Assembly (NCBI GenBank): GCA_017511405.1
Contig: JAFWKB010000033.1
Coordinates: forward strand, 1-13,754
DNA length: 13,754 bases
Source of the DNA: Candidatus Saccharimonadota bacterium
GTDB taxonomy: Bacteria; Patescibacteriota; Saccharimonadia; Saccharimonadales; Saccharimonadaceae
Reading direction: 5' to 3'
Below the pieces are notes generated by a model. The model worked only from the letters and a program-made list of their open reading frames with translations. It did not search any database and was not told where the DNA came from. Positions 7,409 through 12,812 of this stretch are shown piece after piece. Both the position numbers and the translations under genes were made by a program. Positions within the stretch are counted from its first letter, which is position 1. The number at the start of each line of letters is the position of its first letter.

Positions 7409-8140
7409 ATGGATTTATTCTTACAATTTATATTTATTTTCTTTTTGGGATGTACGCTTGGGTGGGTTATTGAGCTTATTTTCCGGAGGATTGTGCACGG
7501 GAAATGGGTAAACCCGGGAATATTGATTGGTCCATATCTTCCGATTTATGGATTCGGACTCGCTCTTATGACGGCGATTTATGTTTTGCTTAAGGACGCT
7601 TCGCCTCACCCGGTTATAGTAATTCTTCTTATGGGGGCGATGATGACACTGATCGAGTTAATTGGTGGCGAGATCGGATTAAAGAACCATGTGCGACTTT
7701 GGGACTATAGCGACCGTTGGTTAAATTATAAGGGACTAATTTGTCCGCTGTTTAGCGCGATTTGGACGGCGGTCGGGGCGATTTATTATTTTTTTCTTGC
7801 GAATCAAGTTATGGGGGCGTTACATTGGTTTAGCGAAAACTTAGCTTTTTCTTTTATCTTAGGGCTTTTCACCGGACTTATCGTAGTCGATGCGTGTTAT
7901 TCTCTTAAGATTTATGCGAAGATTAAAAAATATGCAAAAGAAAATAAAATAGTTATTAAGTACGAGCAGCTCAAGATGGATATTAAAGAGCGCCAGAAAG
8001 CAAAGAAGGAAAGGTATTCTTTCTTGATGCCGTTCAATCAAACGCAGCCTCTCAAAAGCCATTTAGACGCACATAGAGAAAAAATTCGTGCTCGCCGCGA
8101 AGAGATTAAAAAGAAACGTGCGGAGAGAAGGGCAAAATAA
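7409..8140 (+). CDS. CmpB-family (PF06541-like) membrane protein, 'putative ABC transporter permease'
   Basis: The 243-residue protein matches the ABC_trans_CmpB family pattern: LGWVIELIFRRI (~17-28), NPGILIGPYLPIYGFG (~35-50), then LIELIGGEIGL, RLWDYSDRWLNYKGLICP (~96-113). There are about four to five membrane helices in residues 1-165. The last ~75 residues are a very basic, Lys/Arg-rich cytoplasmic tail (KERQKAKKERY, RARREEIKKKRAERRAK), likely helical. Despite the 'ABC permease' label used for the family, transport has not been shown and no ATPase gene is nearby. The gene is divergent from lemA, has no Shine-Dalgarno sequence, and is followed at once by a hairpin (8141-8176). Confidence 0.85.
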   Translation: MDLFLQFIFIFFLGCTLGWVIELIFRRIVHGKWVNPGILIGPYLPIYGFGLALMTAIYVLLKDASPHPVIVILLMGAMMTLIELIGGEIGLKNHVRLWDYSDRWLNYKGLICPLFSAIWTAVGAIYYFFLANQVMGALHWFSENLAFSFILGLFTGLIVVDACYSLKIYAKIKKYAKENKIVIKYEQLKMDIKERQKAKKERYSFLMPFNQTQPLKSHLDAHREKIRARREEIKKKRAERRAK

Positions 8141-8176
8141 GCGCCTCGACTGTCCCCTTCGGAGACACGGAAGCGC
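8141..8176. other. Stable hairpin directly after the CmpB-family gene
   Basis: Two stacked stems start at the base after the stop codon: GCGCCTC (8141-8147) with GAAGCGC (8170-8176, one G-U), and GTCCCC (8152-8157) with GGAGAC (8161-8166, one G-U) around a TTC loop. On the plus strand no T-tract follows until 8210-8216; on the minus strand TTATTTT follows. It may protect the 3' end of the mRNA, terminate transcription, or be remnant tRNA-like sequence beside the 19-bp repeat. Confidence 0.5.
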
Positions 8177-8190
8177 CGTTCTGGACAAAG

Positions 8191-8209
8191 ACAACTGAGC
8201 TACGCTCGC
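8191..8209. repeat. Left copy of the 19-bp direct repeat (tRNA-Gly nt 1-19), candidate att site
   Basis: On the plus strand this reads ACAACTGAGCTACGCTCGC, identical to 12262-12280, where it is nucleotides 1-19 (minus strand) of an intact tRNA-Gly gene. Here no tRNA follows: after the repeat only a GGAAGCGC octamer (8169-8176, spacing 14 instead of 5) resembles the tRNA, and there is no matching acceptor strand, T arm or CCA. A T7 run follows on the plus strand. With a serine recombinase next to the other copy, this is best read as the left boundary of an integrated element, or else a decayed tRNA fragment. Confidence 0.6.
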
Positions 8210-8658
8210 TTTTTTTACACAAAAAATGGTGCTCCATAAGGGTAAATGTTTACACAAAATTGCGCCCACCCCTTGTCTCGAAGAGTTAGACAATACCGCT
8301 GAGAATAGACAGATAATCATAGAAGAAGTAAGGAGATGGCAGGTTATTCTCTCTGTTAGTTACGCTAATTTCAAGTTTGAAAATCACTCGTCCATATAAC
8401 CATTTTTATAAAGACAGAGACTCTATCATAGTTCACTATCACAGTCGGTCAACTAGGCTGCTCGCCGCGTTCTGGAAGAAGGCTACAGTAGTAGAGCCCC
8501 CGCCTTTGTTCTCCGTGGTAGCACCAACTTGTTTGGTGCGTATTCCGTGAGCTAATTAAGTCTGAAACTTTTGTTTCATTAGCTCTAAGGGGCTAGTTGA
8601 GATTCTGAAACTAATATGCGGCGAGTCAATATAAGTCAATACTTATAACTAACGAGAA
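8210..8658. other. 449-bp stretch without a convincing gene, rich in inverted repeats
   Basis: No frame here has both a start and a sensible protein. Visible elements are a direct repeat TTTACACAAAA (8214-8224 and 8249-8259), a hairpin TTGTCT/AGACAA (8273-8278 with 8288-8293), a folded core at 8461-8625 listed separately, and a hairpin ATAAGT-CAAT-ACTTAT (8631-8646) just beyond the stop of the minus-strand membrane-protein gene. An 80-codon stop-free frame (8332-8550, +) lacks an ATG in frame. I cannot point to a firm promoter on either strand. Confidence 0.5.
8461..8625. ncRNA. Candidate structured RNA of ~165 nt (strand not determined)
   Basis: Perfect 8-bp ends CTCGCCGC (8461-8468) and GCGGCGAG (8618-8625) enclose a second stem AGCCCC (8495-8500) with GGGGCT (8589-8594). 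Inside are two hairpins: GCACCAA/TTGGTGC (8521-8527 with 8533-8539) and GAGCTAA/TTAGCTC (8549-8555 with 8579-8585) capped by TGAAAC-TTTT-GTTTCA (8563-8578). The nested, mostly perfect pairing looks like a multibranched RNA. TCTGAAACT occurs twice (8561-8569, 8604-8612), so GTTTCA has two possible partners. It does not show the signature motifs I know for RNase P, tmRNA, SRP or group I and II introns. It could also be the 3' untranslated region of the 8659-9417 gene. Confidence 0.45.
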
Positions 8659-9417
8659 TTACATTGATGACGCTATAACGATAGCACTAATTATTATCCA
8701 TCCAACAAAACACAGGAAGTAGACTTTGATAAATGTCTGCATTTCGGCCTTAGCGCGCGTAACATATTTCTTATTCTTTACAGTTTCGAGTTCCTTGTTA
8801 ATAGAGTTATGGGCTATAACGACAAAGAGCAAGCCGACTATCCCTGCGCCAAGTACTCCGTTTGCTATCCCCCAAGCAACTCCATTGAATCTTTCTTTCT
8901 GTCGTATCCTAGTCTTAATACTTTTCGCAAACACTATAGCTAAAATCGCTGGAAGAATAAATGAGACAACACTAATTATGACACCATAATTAGTTATGCT
9001 TATTGAATCTTTTGGTGATTGGCTAGCTTGCTGGGTAGTATATGTTTTTGTGAATTGTCGGTCATTGTTAGTAGTATAAGAATCTGCGGCATCTCTGCCG
9101 AGTCGCCCCAACACTTCATTCATCACGCTTACTGTGTGCGCATTTATCTCAGTATTTGGAATCGTCGGAGCCCAAATATTCTCCCATTCGTTATACTGCG
9201 GTGTTGTCTTAAACCAATACGGTATATGAGCTATAACATTATTTCCGTCTTGTTCTATGTATGGGTATATGTAGTGTTCGCCTTGCTCATTGGTATAAAT
9301 AGGTAGCCCTTTAGTGATAGACTCCCTTACTAGAGGGTCGTCACCCCTAGCGGTAAATGTATCTCCATTTTGGTCTGTAAACTTATACCAAGCGTTAGGG
9401 TCGTAATCTTTTTCCAT
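8659..9417 (-). CDS. Element-encoded membrane protein with a soluble N-terminal half, function unknown
   Basis: I chose the ATG at 9417 because AAAAGGAG lies 5 nt upstream; the frame stays open further 5', but that part is inside the structured leader. The 252-residue product has a ~140-residue polar N-terminal part, rich in Tyr, Trp and Asn (WYKFTDQNGDTF, HYIYPYIEQDG, IPYWFKTTPQYNEW). Three membrane helices follow (~145-165, ~183-203, ~230-250), with a basic loop after the first (KSIKTRIRQKERF). There is no cleavable signal peptide. I do not recognise the family. It is the only gene transcribed leftward within the tRNA-flanked element, and has its own promoter and an attenuator-like leader, suggesting controlled expression. 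Possible roles such as surface exclusion or host-surface interaction are speculation. Confidence 0.8.
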   Translation of the reverse strand: MEKDYDPNAWYKFTDQNGDTFTARGDDPLVRESITKGLPIYTNEQGEHYIYPYIEQDGNNVIAHIPYWFKTTPQYNEWENIWAPTIPNTEINAHTVSVMNEVLGRLGRDAADSYTTNNDRQFTKTYTTQQASQSPKDSISITNYGVIISVVSFILPAILAIVFAKSIKTRIRQKERFNGVAWGIANGVLGAGIVGLLFVVIAHNSINKELETVKNKKYVTRAKAEMQTFIKVYFLCFVGWIIISAIVIASSM

Positions 9418-9434
9418 GAGACTCCTTTTAACAA

Positions 9435-9569
9435 AAATGACACCGTGCAAACGGTGTTCAAGTCGTTTCTGCGCAACGGGCACGATGTCCATTGGCCGCA
9501 CGGTGTCATTTCTAACATCGTGCAGTATTGAGCTTATCGCTCCGATGCGCTTTTGAAATCGACTTGAAC
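9435..9569 (-). promoter_or_regulatory. Structured leader with competing hairpins (candidate attenuator or riboregulator)
   Basis: The leader of the 8659-9417 gene carries interleaved perfect inverted repeats. In minus-strand order: GTTCAAGTCG (9569-9560) pairs with CGACTTGAAC (9465-9456); GCACGATGT (9523-9515) with ACATCGTGC (9488-9480); and a 14-bp arm AAATGACACCGTGC (9511-9498) with GCACGGTGTCATTT (9448-9435). The last arm can pair instead with the local ACACCGT (9457-9451) to give a 7-bp GC-rich hairpin with loop TTGC followed by CATTTTTG, a proper intrinsic terminator 15 nt before the ribosome binding site. Mutually exclusive pairings ahead of a gene are the hallmark of attenuation. The ligand or trigger is unknown; the repeats could also be protein or recombinase binding sites in DNA. 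Confidence 0.6.
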
Positions 9570-9575
9570 ATTTTA

Positions 9576-9584
9576 ATTATAACA
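9576..9584 (-). promoter_or_regulatory. Extended -10 promoter of the element membrane-protein gene
   Basis: The minus strand has TGTTATAAT (9584-9576), with TTGCTG as a weak -35 16 nt further upstream. The predicted start is ~9569, exactly the first base of the GTTCAAGTCG arm of the structured leader, giving a leader of ~150 nt. Confidence 0.65.
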
Positions 9585-9611
9585 CAATAATAAACATCAG
9601 CAAAATCAGTA

Positions 9612-9620
9612 TGTTAAAAT
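9612..9620 (+). promoter_or_regulatory. Extended -10 promoter giving a leaderless mRNA for the 229-residue gene
   Basis: TGTTAAAAT at 9612-9620 has the same extended -10 form as other promoters here. Six bases separate it from the ATG at 9627, so the predicted transcript starts at the start codon itself. No Shine-Dalgarno sequence is present. The promoter is divergent from the one at 9576-9584. Confidence 0.6.
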
Positions 9621-9626
9621 AAGCAG

Positions 9627-10316
9627 ATGAGTCCTTTCGATATGAATGAATATAACGAGAAAAACAGGGCAATCTTAAAGGAGGTTCTCGAAGAAATCAA
9701 AGAGCAGTTTCTGATAGCTGGAGGTTCTAGACAATTTTTGTTTTATTCGGAGCGAGTTTCCGAAAGAAAATTGACCGAGCCCATTATTCACAAGTGGCTT
9801 CAGGTTCTCTCTAACAAGGGAGTTTTACATTTCTATAAGCCAGTAAACTATGAGATGGAACAATCTGCGGCGCTCGAGCGAAGGTGTTTATTGGAAACTT
9901 ATAATTGGACGCCGCAAACGACCACTTTATTTGCGCTAGGACCAGCTCCAAGTTTCGTTATAGATATTTGCGAAACTGATTTGAACCAGCTTATTAGGCT
10001 AATCTCAAAAGAAAGACTTTGGGAGAGCTTCTACAAAGATAAGTTAGATAGGTTTTACTATGATGACAAGCCGCTAACCAAAATCAATAGCTCCAAAACC
10101 TATAAGCTAATCCTAGGCGAATTATTAATCGCTGACGAGCATACTTTGACAGCGAAAGAAGTAATGGAATTATTATCCGATGACGATATTCAAAAAAGAA
10201 ATAGAGTAGTTTCCGACATTAGAAAAAGTCTCAGGAGTGCTAGTCGTGAAATCAATATAGAATCTCATAAGACTGGGCGTAGCGTAGATTATTACAGATT
10301 AACTATTCGGCAGTAA
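9627..10316 (+). CDS. Unknown 229-residue protein, possibly a regulator
   Basis: The start ATG is supported by the TGTTAAAAT promoter 6 nt upstream (leaderless). The protein is soluble, helical and charged. The N-terminal ~70 residues (ILKEVLEEIKEQFL, then EPIIHKWLQVLSNKGVLHF) read like a winged-helix-type fold: helix, helix, 'recognition'-like helix, then a short strand. The C-terminal part (ADEHTLTAKEVMELLSDD, RVVSDIRKSLRSASREI, DYYRLTI) resembles a second such module. These folds are guessed from pattern, and I do not recognise a named family. Position between a divergent membrane-protein gene and a recombinase fits an element regulator that would bind the nearby inverted repeats; that is inference. 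No membrane segment is present. Confidence 0.75.
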   Translation: MSPFDMNEYNEKNRAILKEVLEEIKEQFLIAGGSRQFLFYSERVSERKLTEPIIHKWLQVLSNKGVLHFYKPVNYEMEQSAALERRCLLETYNWTPQTTTLFALGPAPSFVIDICETDLNQLIRLISKERLWESFYKDKLDRFYYDDKPLTKINSSKTYKLILGELLIADEHTLTAKEVMELLSDDDIQKRNRVVSDIRKSLRSASREINIESHKTGRSVDYYRLTIRQ

Positions 10317-10334
10317 TAATCCTTTTATAATCTT

Positions 10335-10378
10335 TCTAGAATCTTCTCGTGCGTCATTTTTTATGTGGCGATTCTAGA
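10335..10378. repeat. Inverted repeat TCTAGAATC / GATTCTAGA between the two small element genes
   Basis: Nine-base perfect arms at 10335-10343 and 10370-10378 with a 26-bp spacer. No T-tract follows on either strand, so it is a better operator than terminator. The left arm with its flank (TTTCTAGAATCTTC, 10333-) resembles TTTCTAGAGATTCTTC at 10607-, just before the recombinase gene, suggesting a shared binding protein. The right arm abuts a TAGAAT (10375-10380) that could serve as the -10 of the 63-residue gene. Confidence 0.5.
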
Positions 10379-10391
10379 ATAGTATTATGGC

Positions 10392-10583
10392 ATGAAAAAC
10401 AGCGCCGCCCACGGTCTGCCCAATAATGCTCGTTCTGCTAGCCTCAACAAGAAAGAGCTATCGGATAATGCTCTTAGCTTCGCAAAGCTTCTTTATGACC
10501 TATGGCGCGAATCTCGAAAAAATGAGATAATAGAAGCGGATAAGACAATTTATGATAACGAAGAATCGGTCAATAATAATTGA
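10392..10583 (+). CDS. Small 63-residue protein, unknown
   Basis: An ATG frame of 63 codons ends in TGA. The product has a polar N-terminus (MKNSAAHGLPNNARSAS), one amphipathic helix (LSDNALSFAKLLYDLWRESRKN, ~23-44) and an acidic, Asn-rich tail. There is no Shine-Dalgarno sequence; TAGAAT at 10375-10380 would place the transcript start ~5 nt upstream, so it may be near-leaderless. Size and placement just before the recombinase gene recall small accessory proteins of mobile elements (directionality or regulatory factors), but nothing in the sequence proves this. It is less basic than most recombination directionality factors. Confidence 0.55.
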   Translation: MKNSAAHGLPNNARSASLNKKELSDNALSFAKLLYDLWRESRKNEIIEADKTIYDNEESVNNN

Positions 10584-10598
10584 TTTTGTTGGCAATAT

Positions 10599-10653
10599 GG
10601 GGAGCTTTCTAGAGATTCTTCGGAATGTCTTATCCAAGAAAGCTTCCCTTTTT
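10599..10653 (+). terminator. Hairpin with T-tract between the 63-residue gene and the recombinase gene
   Basis: GGGGAGCTTTCT (10599-10610) pairs with AGAAAGCTTCCC (10637-10648), 11 of 12 bases as perfect complements and the other a G-U, over a 26-nt loop, followed by TTTTT (10649-10653). It lies 16 bp before the preferred recombinase start and encloses the alternative upstream ATG (10625). It could end the upstream transcript or act as an attenuator controlling recombinase expression. The long loop makes efficient termination uncertain. Confidence 0.5.
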
Positions 10654-10669
10654 GCTTGGGAGATTATTT

Positions 10670-12226
10670 ATGGAGACCAAAAAAGAAAAAGCTATCGCTT
10701 TATGTAGAGTGTCTACTGATGAGCAACTAAAAAACAATAGTCTCAATAGGCAAAATGAAGCCGTTATGATGACTGCGGAACGTCATAATTTAGAAATCGT
10801 TAGAACTTGGAGCGGCAGTGCTTCGAGTAAGTCCGGAAAGAATCTTGAAAGGAAAGACTTGAAGGAAATGATGGACTATTGTAGGCGAAACAAACAAATA
10901 AGATATGTCATAGTTGACGAGCCTGACAGGTTTATGCGTTCAGTGCATGAGGCTGGGTGGTATTTTACTGAACTCGACAAGCTCAATATAAAAGTCTTAT
11001 TCTCCGATGAAAAAATGAATAATGGCGATGTGCTTTCAAAACTGCTTATAGAAGTTGGACTAATTACTGGCGAAATGAGTAATGAGGAAAGAGCAAAAAA
11101 GACCAAAGCCGGACACGAAAAAGCGATTAGAGATGGCCGTTATCCTTTTGTTCCACCGCTTGGGTATATGAGGGGCAAGATTAAAGGGGTTCACGAAATT
11201 GACCCGATTGTAGGACCATTACTAAAGGCTCAGCTAATCAGAATTGCGAACGGATTAGCGAGCCCCACTATTGCCTTACAGGATTACAATCATTCCGTAG
11301 AGCTTGCAGGCTTAAAGAAAGCCCCGCTTAAGATGGATAAGTGGAGATTAATCTGCACTAATCCCTTTTATTGTGGGATCATAGAGGTTCATAAAATAGT
11401 TGACGCTAGCAATCCTAATGGACTCCATCAAAAACTTATCACGAAAGAACAACGCGAGAAAATAGTTGAGGCATTCGACGGTAAGTCAAAGAATCAAAAA
11501 GGCCCAAACACGTCCGGCAACCCCTTATATCCTTTCAATCAGATGATTACTCATGTTGGATGCCCTTGTAATAAGTCTAAATACGATACGTTCGTGGGAG
11601 TCACGGTGAAGAATAATCAAGGGAAAGAATATGAGAAATACCGCTGTCGTGGTTGCTATATGTATATCTCGAGAGAAGAAATGCGAGAAAAAATAGAAGC
11701 GATTGTAGCCTCTATGGAGCTGACAAAGGACGGAGAAAAGGCTTTGCATGAATCGTTGACTAAAGTTTTCGACCTAGAAGAAGGAGATTTTGAGTCTAAG
11801 TCTATAAAACTACGCTCGCAACGAGCGGCTGCGAAGAAGGAAGCTGATAGACTTTTCGATTGCTACTTGGCAGAACAACCTGGACCGATGAAAGATAGCA
11901 TTAAGTGCAGATTTGAGGAAATCTCCAGGAGAATCAAGATGTATGATAAGAAAATAGACGAGCTCGGCAACTCTGACGCGCTGGAACTCCGAAAGTTTTG
12001 CGCGTTCGCAATTAGTTTTGTCTCGAATCTCGCCAGAAATATCCTCGAACTCTCTCCGGCCAAAATGCAGTTGTGTAAACAATTATTATTTCCGGACGGA
12101 TTTTACATAGACGAGAATAAGAATGTTTACACACCTAAAATCAGCCCGCTTTACAGATTGAAATCAATAAAAAATGGCTCCGAAGAGCCTTCAAATTCCC
12201 TTATGGTGCGAGCGAAGAGACTCTAA
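10670..12226 (+). CDS. Large serine recombinase (integrase) of the tRNA-Gly element
   Basis: I start the 518-residue protein at 10670 because GGGAG lies 7 nt upstream and the product then begins just before the catalytic block; an in-frame ATG at 10625 is possible. The resolvase domain (~7-155) has catalytic Ser15 in CRVSTDEQ and Arg in DEPDRFMR (~83-90). The 'recombinase' DNA-binding domain follows (~155-265: GRYPFVPPLGY, WRLICTNPFYCGI). A zinc ribbon is visible as CPC (298-300) and CRGC (326-329), then a charged coiled-coil-like region (~375-435). These enzymes integrate and excise DNA between short att sites. The last codons (MVRAKRL) lie antisense to the tRNA-Gly 3' end and NGSEEP antisense to the tRNA terminator. 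All catalytic features look intact. Confidence 0.92.
   Translation: METKKEKAIALCRVSTDEQLKNNSLNRQNEAVMMTAERHNLEIVRTWSGSASSKSGKNLERKDLKEMMDYCRRNKQIRYVIVDEPDRFMRSVHEAGWYFTELDKLNIKVLFSDEKMNNGDVLSKLLIEVGLITGEMSNEERAKKTKAGHEKAIRDGRYPFVPPLGYMRGKIKGVHEIDPIVGPLLKAQLIRIANGLASPTIALQDYNHSVELAGLKKAPLKMDKWRLICTNPFYCGIIEVHKIVDASNPNGLHQKLITKEQREKIVEAFDGKSKNQKGPNTSGNPLYPFNQMITHVGCPCNKSKYDTFVGVTVKNNQGKEYEKYRCRGCYMYISREEMREKIEAIVASMELTKDGEKALHESLTKVFDLEEGDFESKSIKLRSQRAAAKKEADRLFDCYLAEQPGPMKDSIKCRFEEISRRIKMYDKKIDELGNSDALELRKFCAFAISFVSNLARNILELSPAKMQLCKQLLFPDGFYIDENKNVYTPKISPLYRLKSIKNGSEEPSNSLMVRAKRL
12166..12189 (-). terminator. Rho-independent terminator of tRNA-Gly, inside the recombinase gene
   Basis: On the minus strand GGCTC, tetraloop TTCG, GAGCC, then ATTTTTTATT (12175-12166). 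It begins 15 nt after the tRNA CCA end. It lies antisense within the 3' part of the recombinase coding sequence. Confidence 0.8.
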
Positions 12227-12280
12227 CTCTCGACCTCTTCCTTGGCAAGGAAGCGCTCTAAACAACTGAGCTACGCTCGC
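12204..12280 (-). tRNA. tRNA-Gly (anticodon GCC)
   Basis: A 77-nt cloverleaf folds cleanly: acceptor GCGAGCG/CGCTCGC (7 bp), D stem GCTC/GAGC with loop AGTTGTTTA, anticodon stem CTTCC/GGAAG with loop TTGCCAA (anticodon GCC, glycine), variable AGGTC, T stem GAGAG/CTCTT with loop TTAGAGT, discriminator A and encoded CCA. Two normally invariant positions differ: G19 is U and C56 is A, which preserves the tertiary 19-56 pair as U-A. The unit is complete, with promoter and terminator. The final 23 bp overlap the recombinase gene on the other strand. Confidence 0.93.
12262..12280. repeat. Right copy of the 19-bp direct repeat, within tRNA-Gly
   Basis: ACAACTGAGCTACGCTCGC on the plus strand, identical to 8191-8209, about 4.07 kb away in the same orientation. 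It corresponds to tRNA nucleotides 1-19 (minus strand) and ends exactly at the unusual U19. It is the candidate right attachment-site core of the recombinase element. Confidence 0.6.
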
Positions 12281-12298
12281 ACATAAACGTGTGAGTTG

Positions 12299-12327
12299 AT
12301 TATATCAGACTTTCTTTTCTTGTGCAA
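12299..12327 (-). promoter_or_regulatory. Strong promoter of tRNA-Gly
   Basis: Minus strand TTGCAC (12327-12322), 17-nt spacer, TATAAT (12304-12299) preceded by TGA (extended -10). The predicted start is ~12292, 12 nt before the tRNA. It lies outside the putative element, on the chromosomal side, and overlaps the region upstream of the divergent lysozyme-like gene. Confidence 0.85.
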
Positions 12328-12339
12328 GATAAATCTCGC

Positions 12340-12350
12340 TATGATAAAAT
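12340..12350 (+). promoter_or_regulatory. Putative -10 region of the lysozyme-like gene (leaderless)
   Basis: TATGATAAAAT (12340-12350) contains a TAAAAT whose spacing puts the start of transcription at the GTG at 12357. TTGTGC (12320-12325) is a possible -35 with a 19-nt gap. No Shine-Dalgarno sequence exists before the GTG, so leaderless expression is likely. Confidence 0.45.
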
Positions 12351-12356
12351 AGTAAT

Positions 12357-12803
12357 GTGATAAAAAAGCTTATTATTTTAGTTCTTGTCTTCGCGCTCGG
12401 ATTTTTGAGTTGTTATACGCTACTTGTAAACAAAACTTGGTACAAGGATTTTAACTTTTCTAAAGTAAAGTTAGTAGCAAACGATTGTGACAAAGTTGTT
12501 CGAGAAATTGAGAAATATGATTGGGATGCAAAAATGGCGACGGCCGTAATGAAAGCAGAAAGCAAATGTGATGTGAACACGAAGGGCGATACGGATTTAG
12601 TTTTTGAAGAAAACGGGAGAGAATATGGTTATTCGGTCGGAGCGTTCCAAGTAAGGATTTTACCCGGACGAGAAGAGTGCGATACGTTCGACCTAGAGAA
12701 GAATGTTTCTTGCGCATATAATATATATGTAGATGCCGGGAGAAATTTTAAGGATTGGTCAATGTTTCTCAATGGTAAATATCGCGAATTCTTAGATGAA
12801 TAG
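12357..12803 (+). CDS. Membrane-anchored lysozyme-like (SLT-type) domain protein
   Basis: The 148-residue protein starts with GTG and has an N-terminal hydrophobic signal or anchor (~3-24, ending FLSCYTLL). The outer domain shows lysozyme-fold cues: DWDAKMATAVMKAESKC with likely catalytic Glu68, then YSVGAFQVRI (~92-101), equivalent to the G-x-x-Q block of lytic transglycosylases, and CAYNIYVDAGRNFKDWSMF (~119-137). Cysteines 44, 71, 108 and 119 could form disulfides outside the cell. Such enzymes cleave peptidoglycan glycan strands. FLSC resembles a weak lipobox, so a lipoprotein is possible. The gene lies 76 bp before hppA, which has its own promoter, and is divergent from tRNA-Gly. The fold call is good; activity is inferred. 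Confidence 0.75.
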   Translation: MIKKLIILVLVFALGFLSCYTLLVNKTWYKDFNFSKVKLVANDCDKVVREIEKYDWDAKMATAVMKAESKCDVNTKGDTDLVFEENGREYGYSVGAFQVRILPGREECDTFDLEKNVSCAYNIYVDAGRNFKDWSMFLNGKYREFLDE

Positions 12804-12812
12804 TTAATTTTA

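Noticed and set aside
8141..8209. A second intact tRNA gene on the minus strand
   Set aside because: Only nt 1-19 match; no acceptor partner strand, acceptable anticodon arm, T arm or CCA could be folded.
8332..8550. 80-codon stop-free frame on the plus strand
   Set aside because: No in-frame ATG; it crosses the inverted repeats of the candidate structured RNA. The nearby AAGGAG-ATG at 8331-8338 opens only a 7-codon frame.
8461..8625. RNase P RNA, tmRNA, SRP RNA or a self-splicing intron
   Set aside because: None of the signature motifs of these families that I know were found on either strand.
9418..9501. Longer N-terminus (28 residues) for the element membrane protein
   Set aside because: The extension is encoded by the hairpin leader and begins with GTG lacking a ribosome binding site; the ATG at 9417 has AAAAGGAG in front.
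10625..10669. Upstream ATG for the recombinase
   Set aside because: It lies in the loop of the terminator-like hairpin, without a Shine-Dalgarno sequence; the ATG at 10670 has GGGAG and begins just before the catalytic domain as usual. It cannot be fully excluded.
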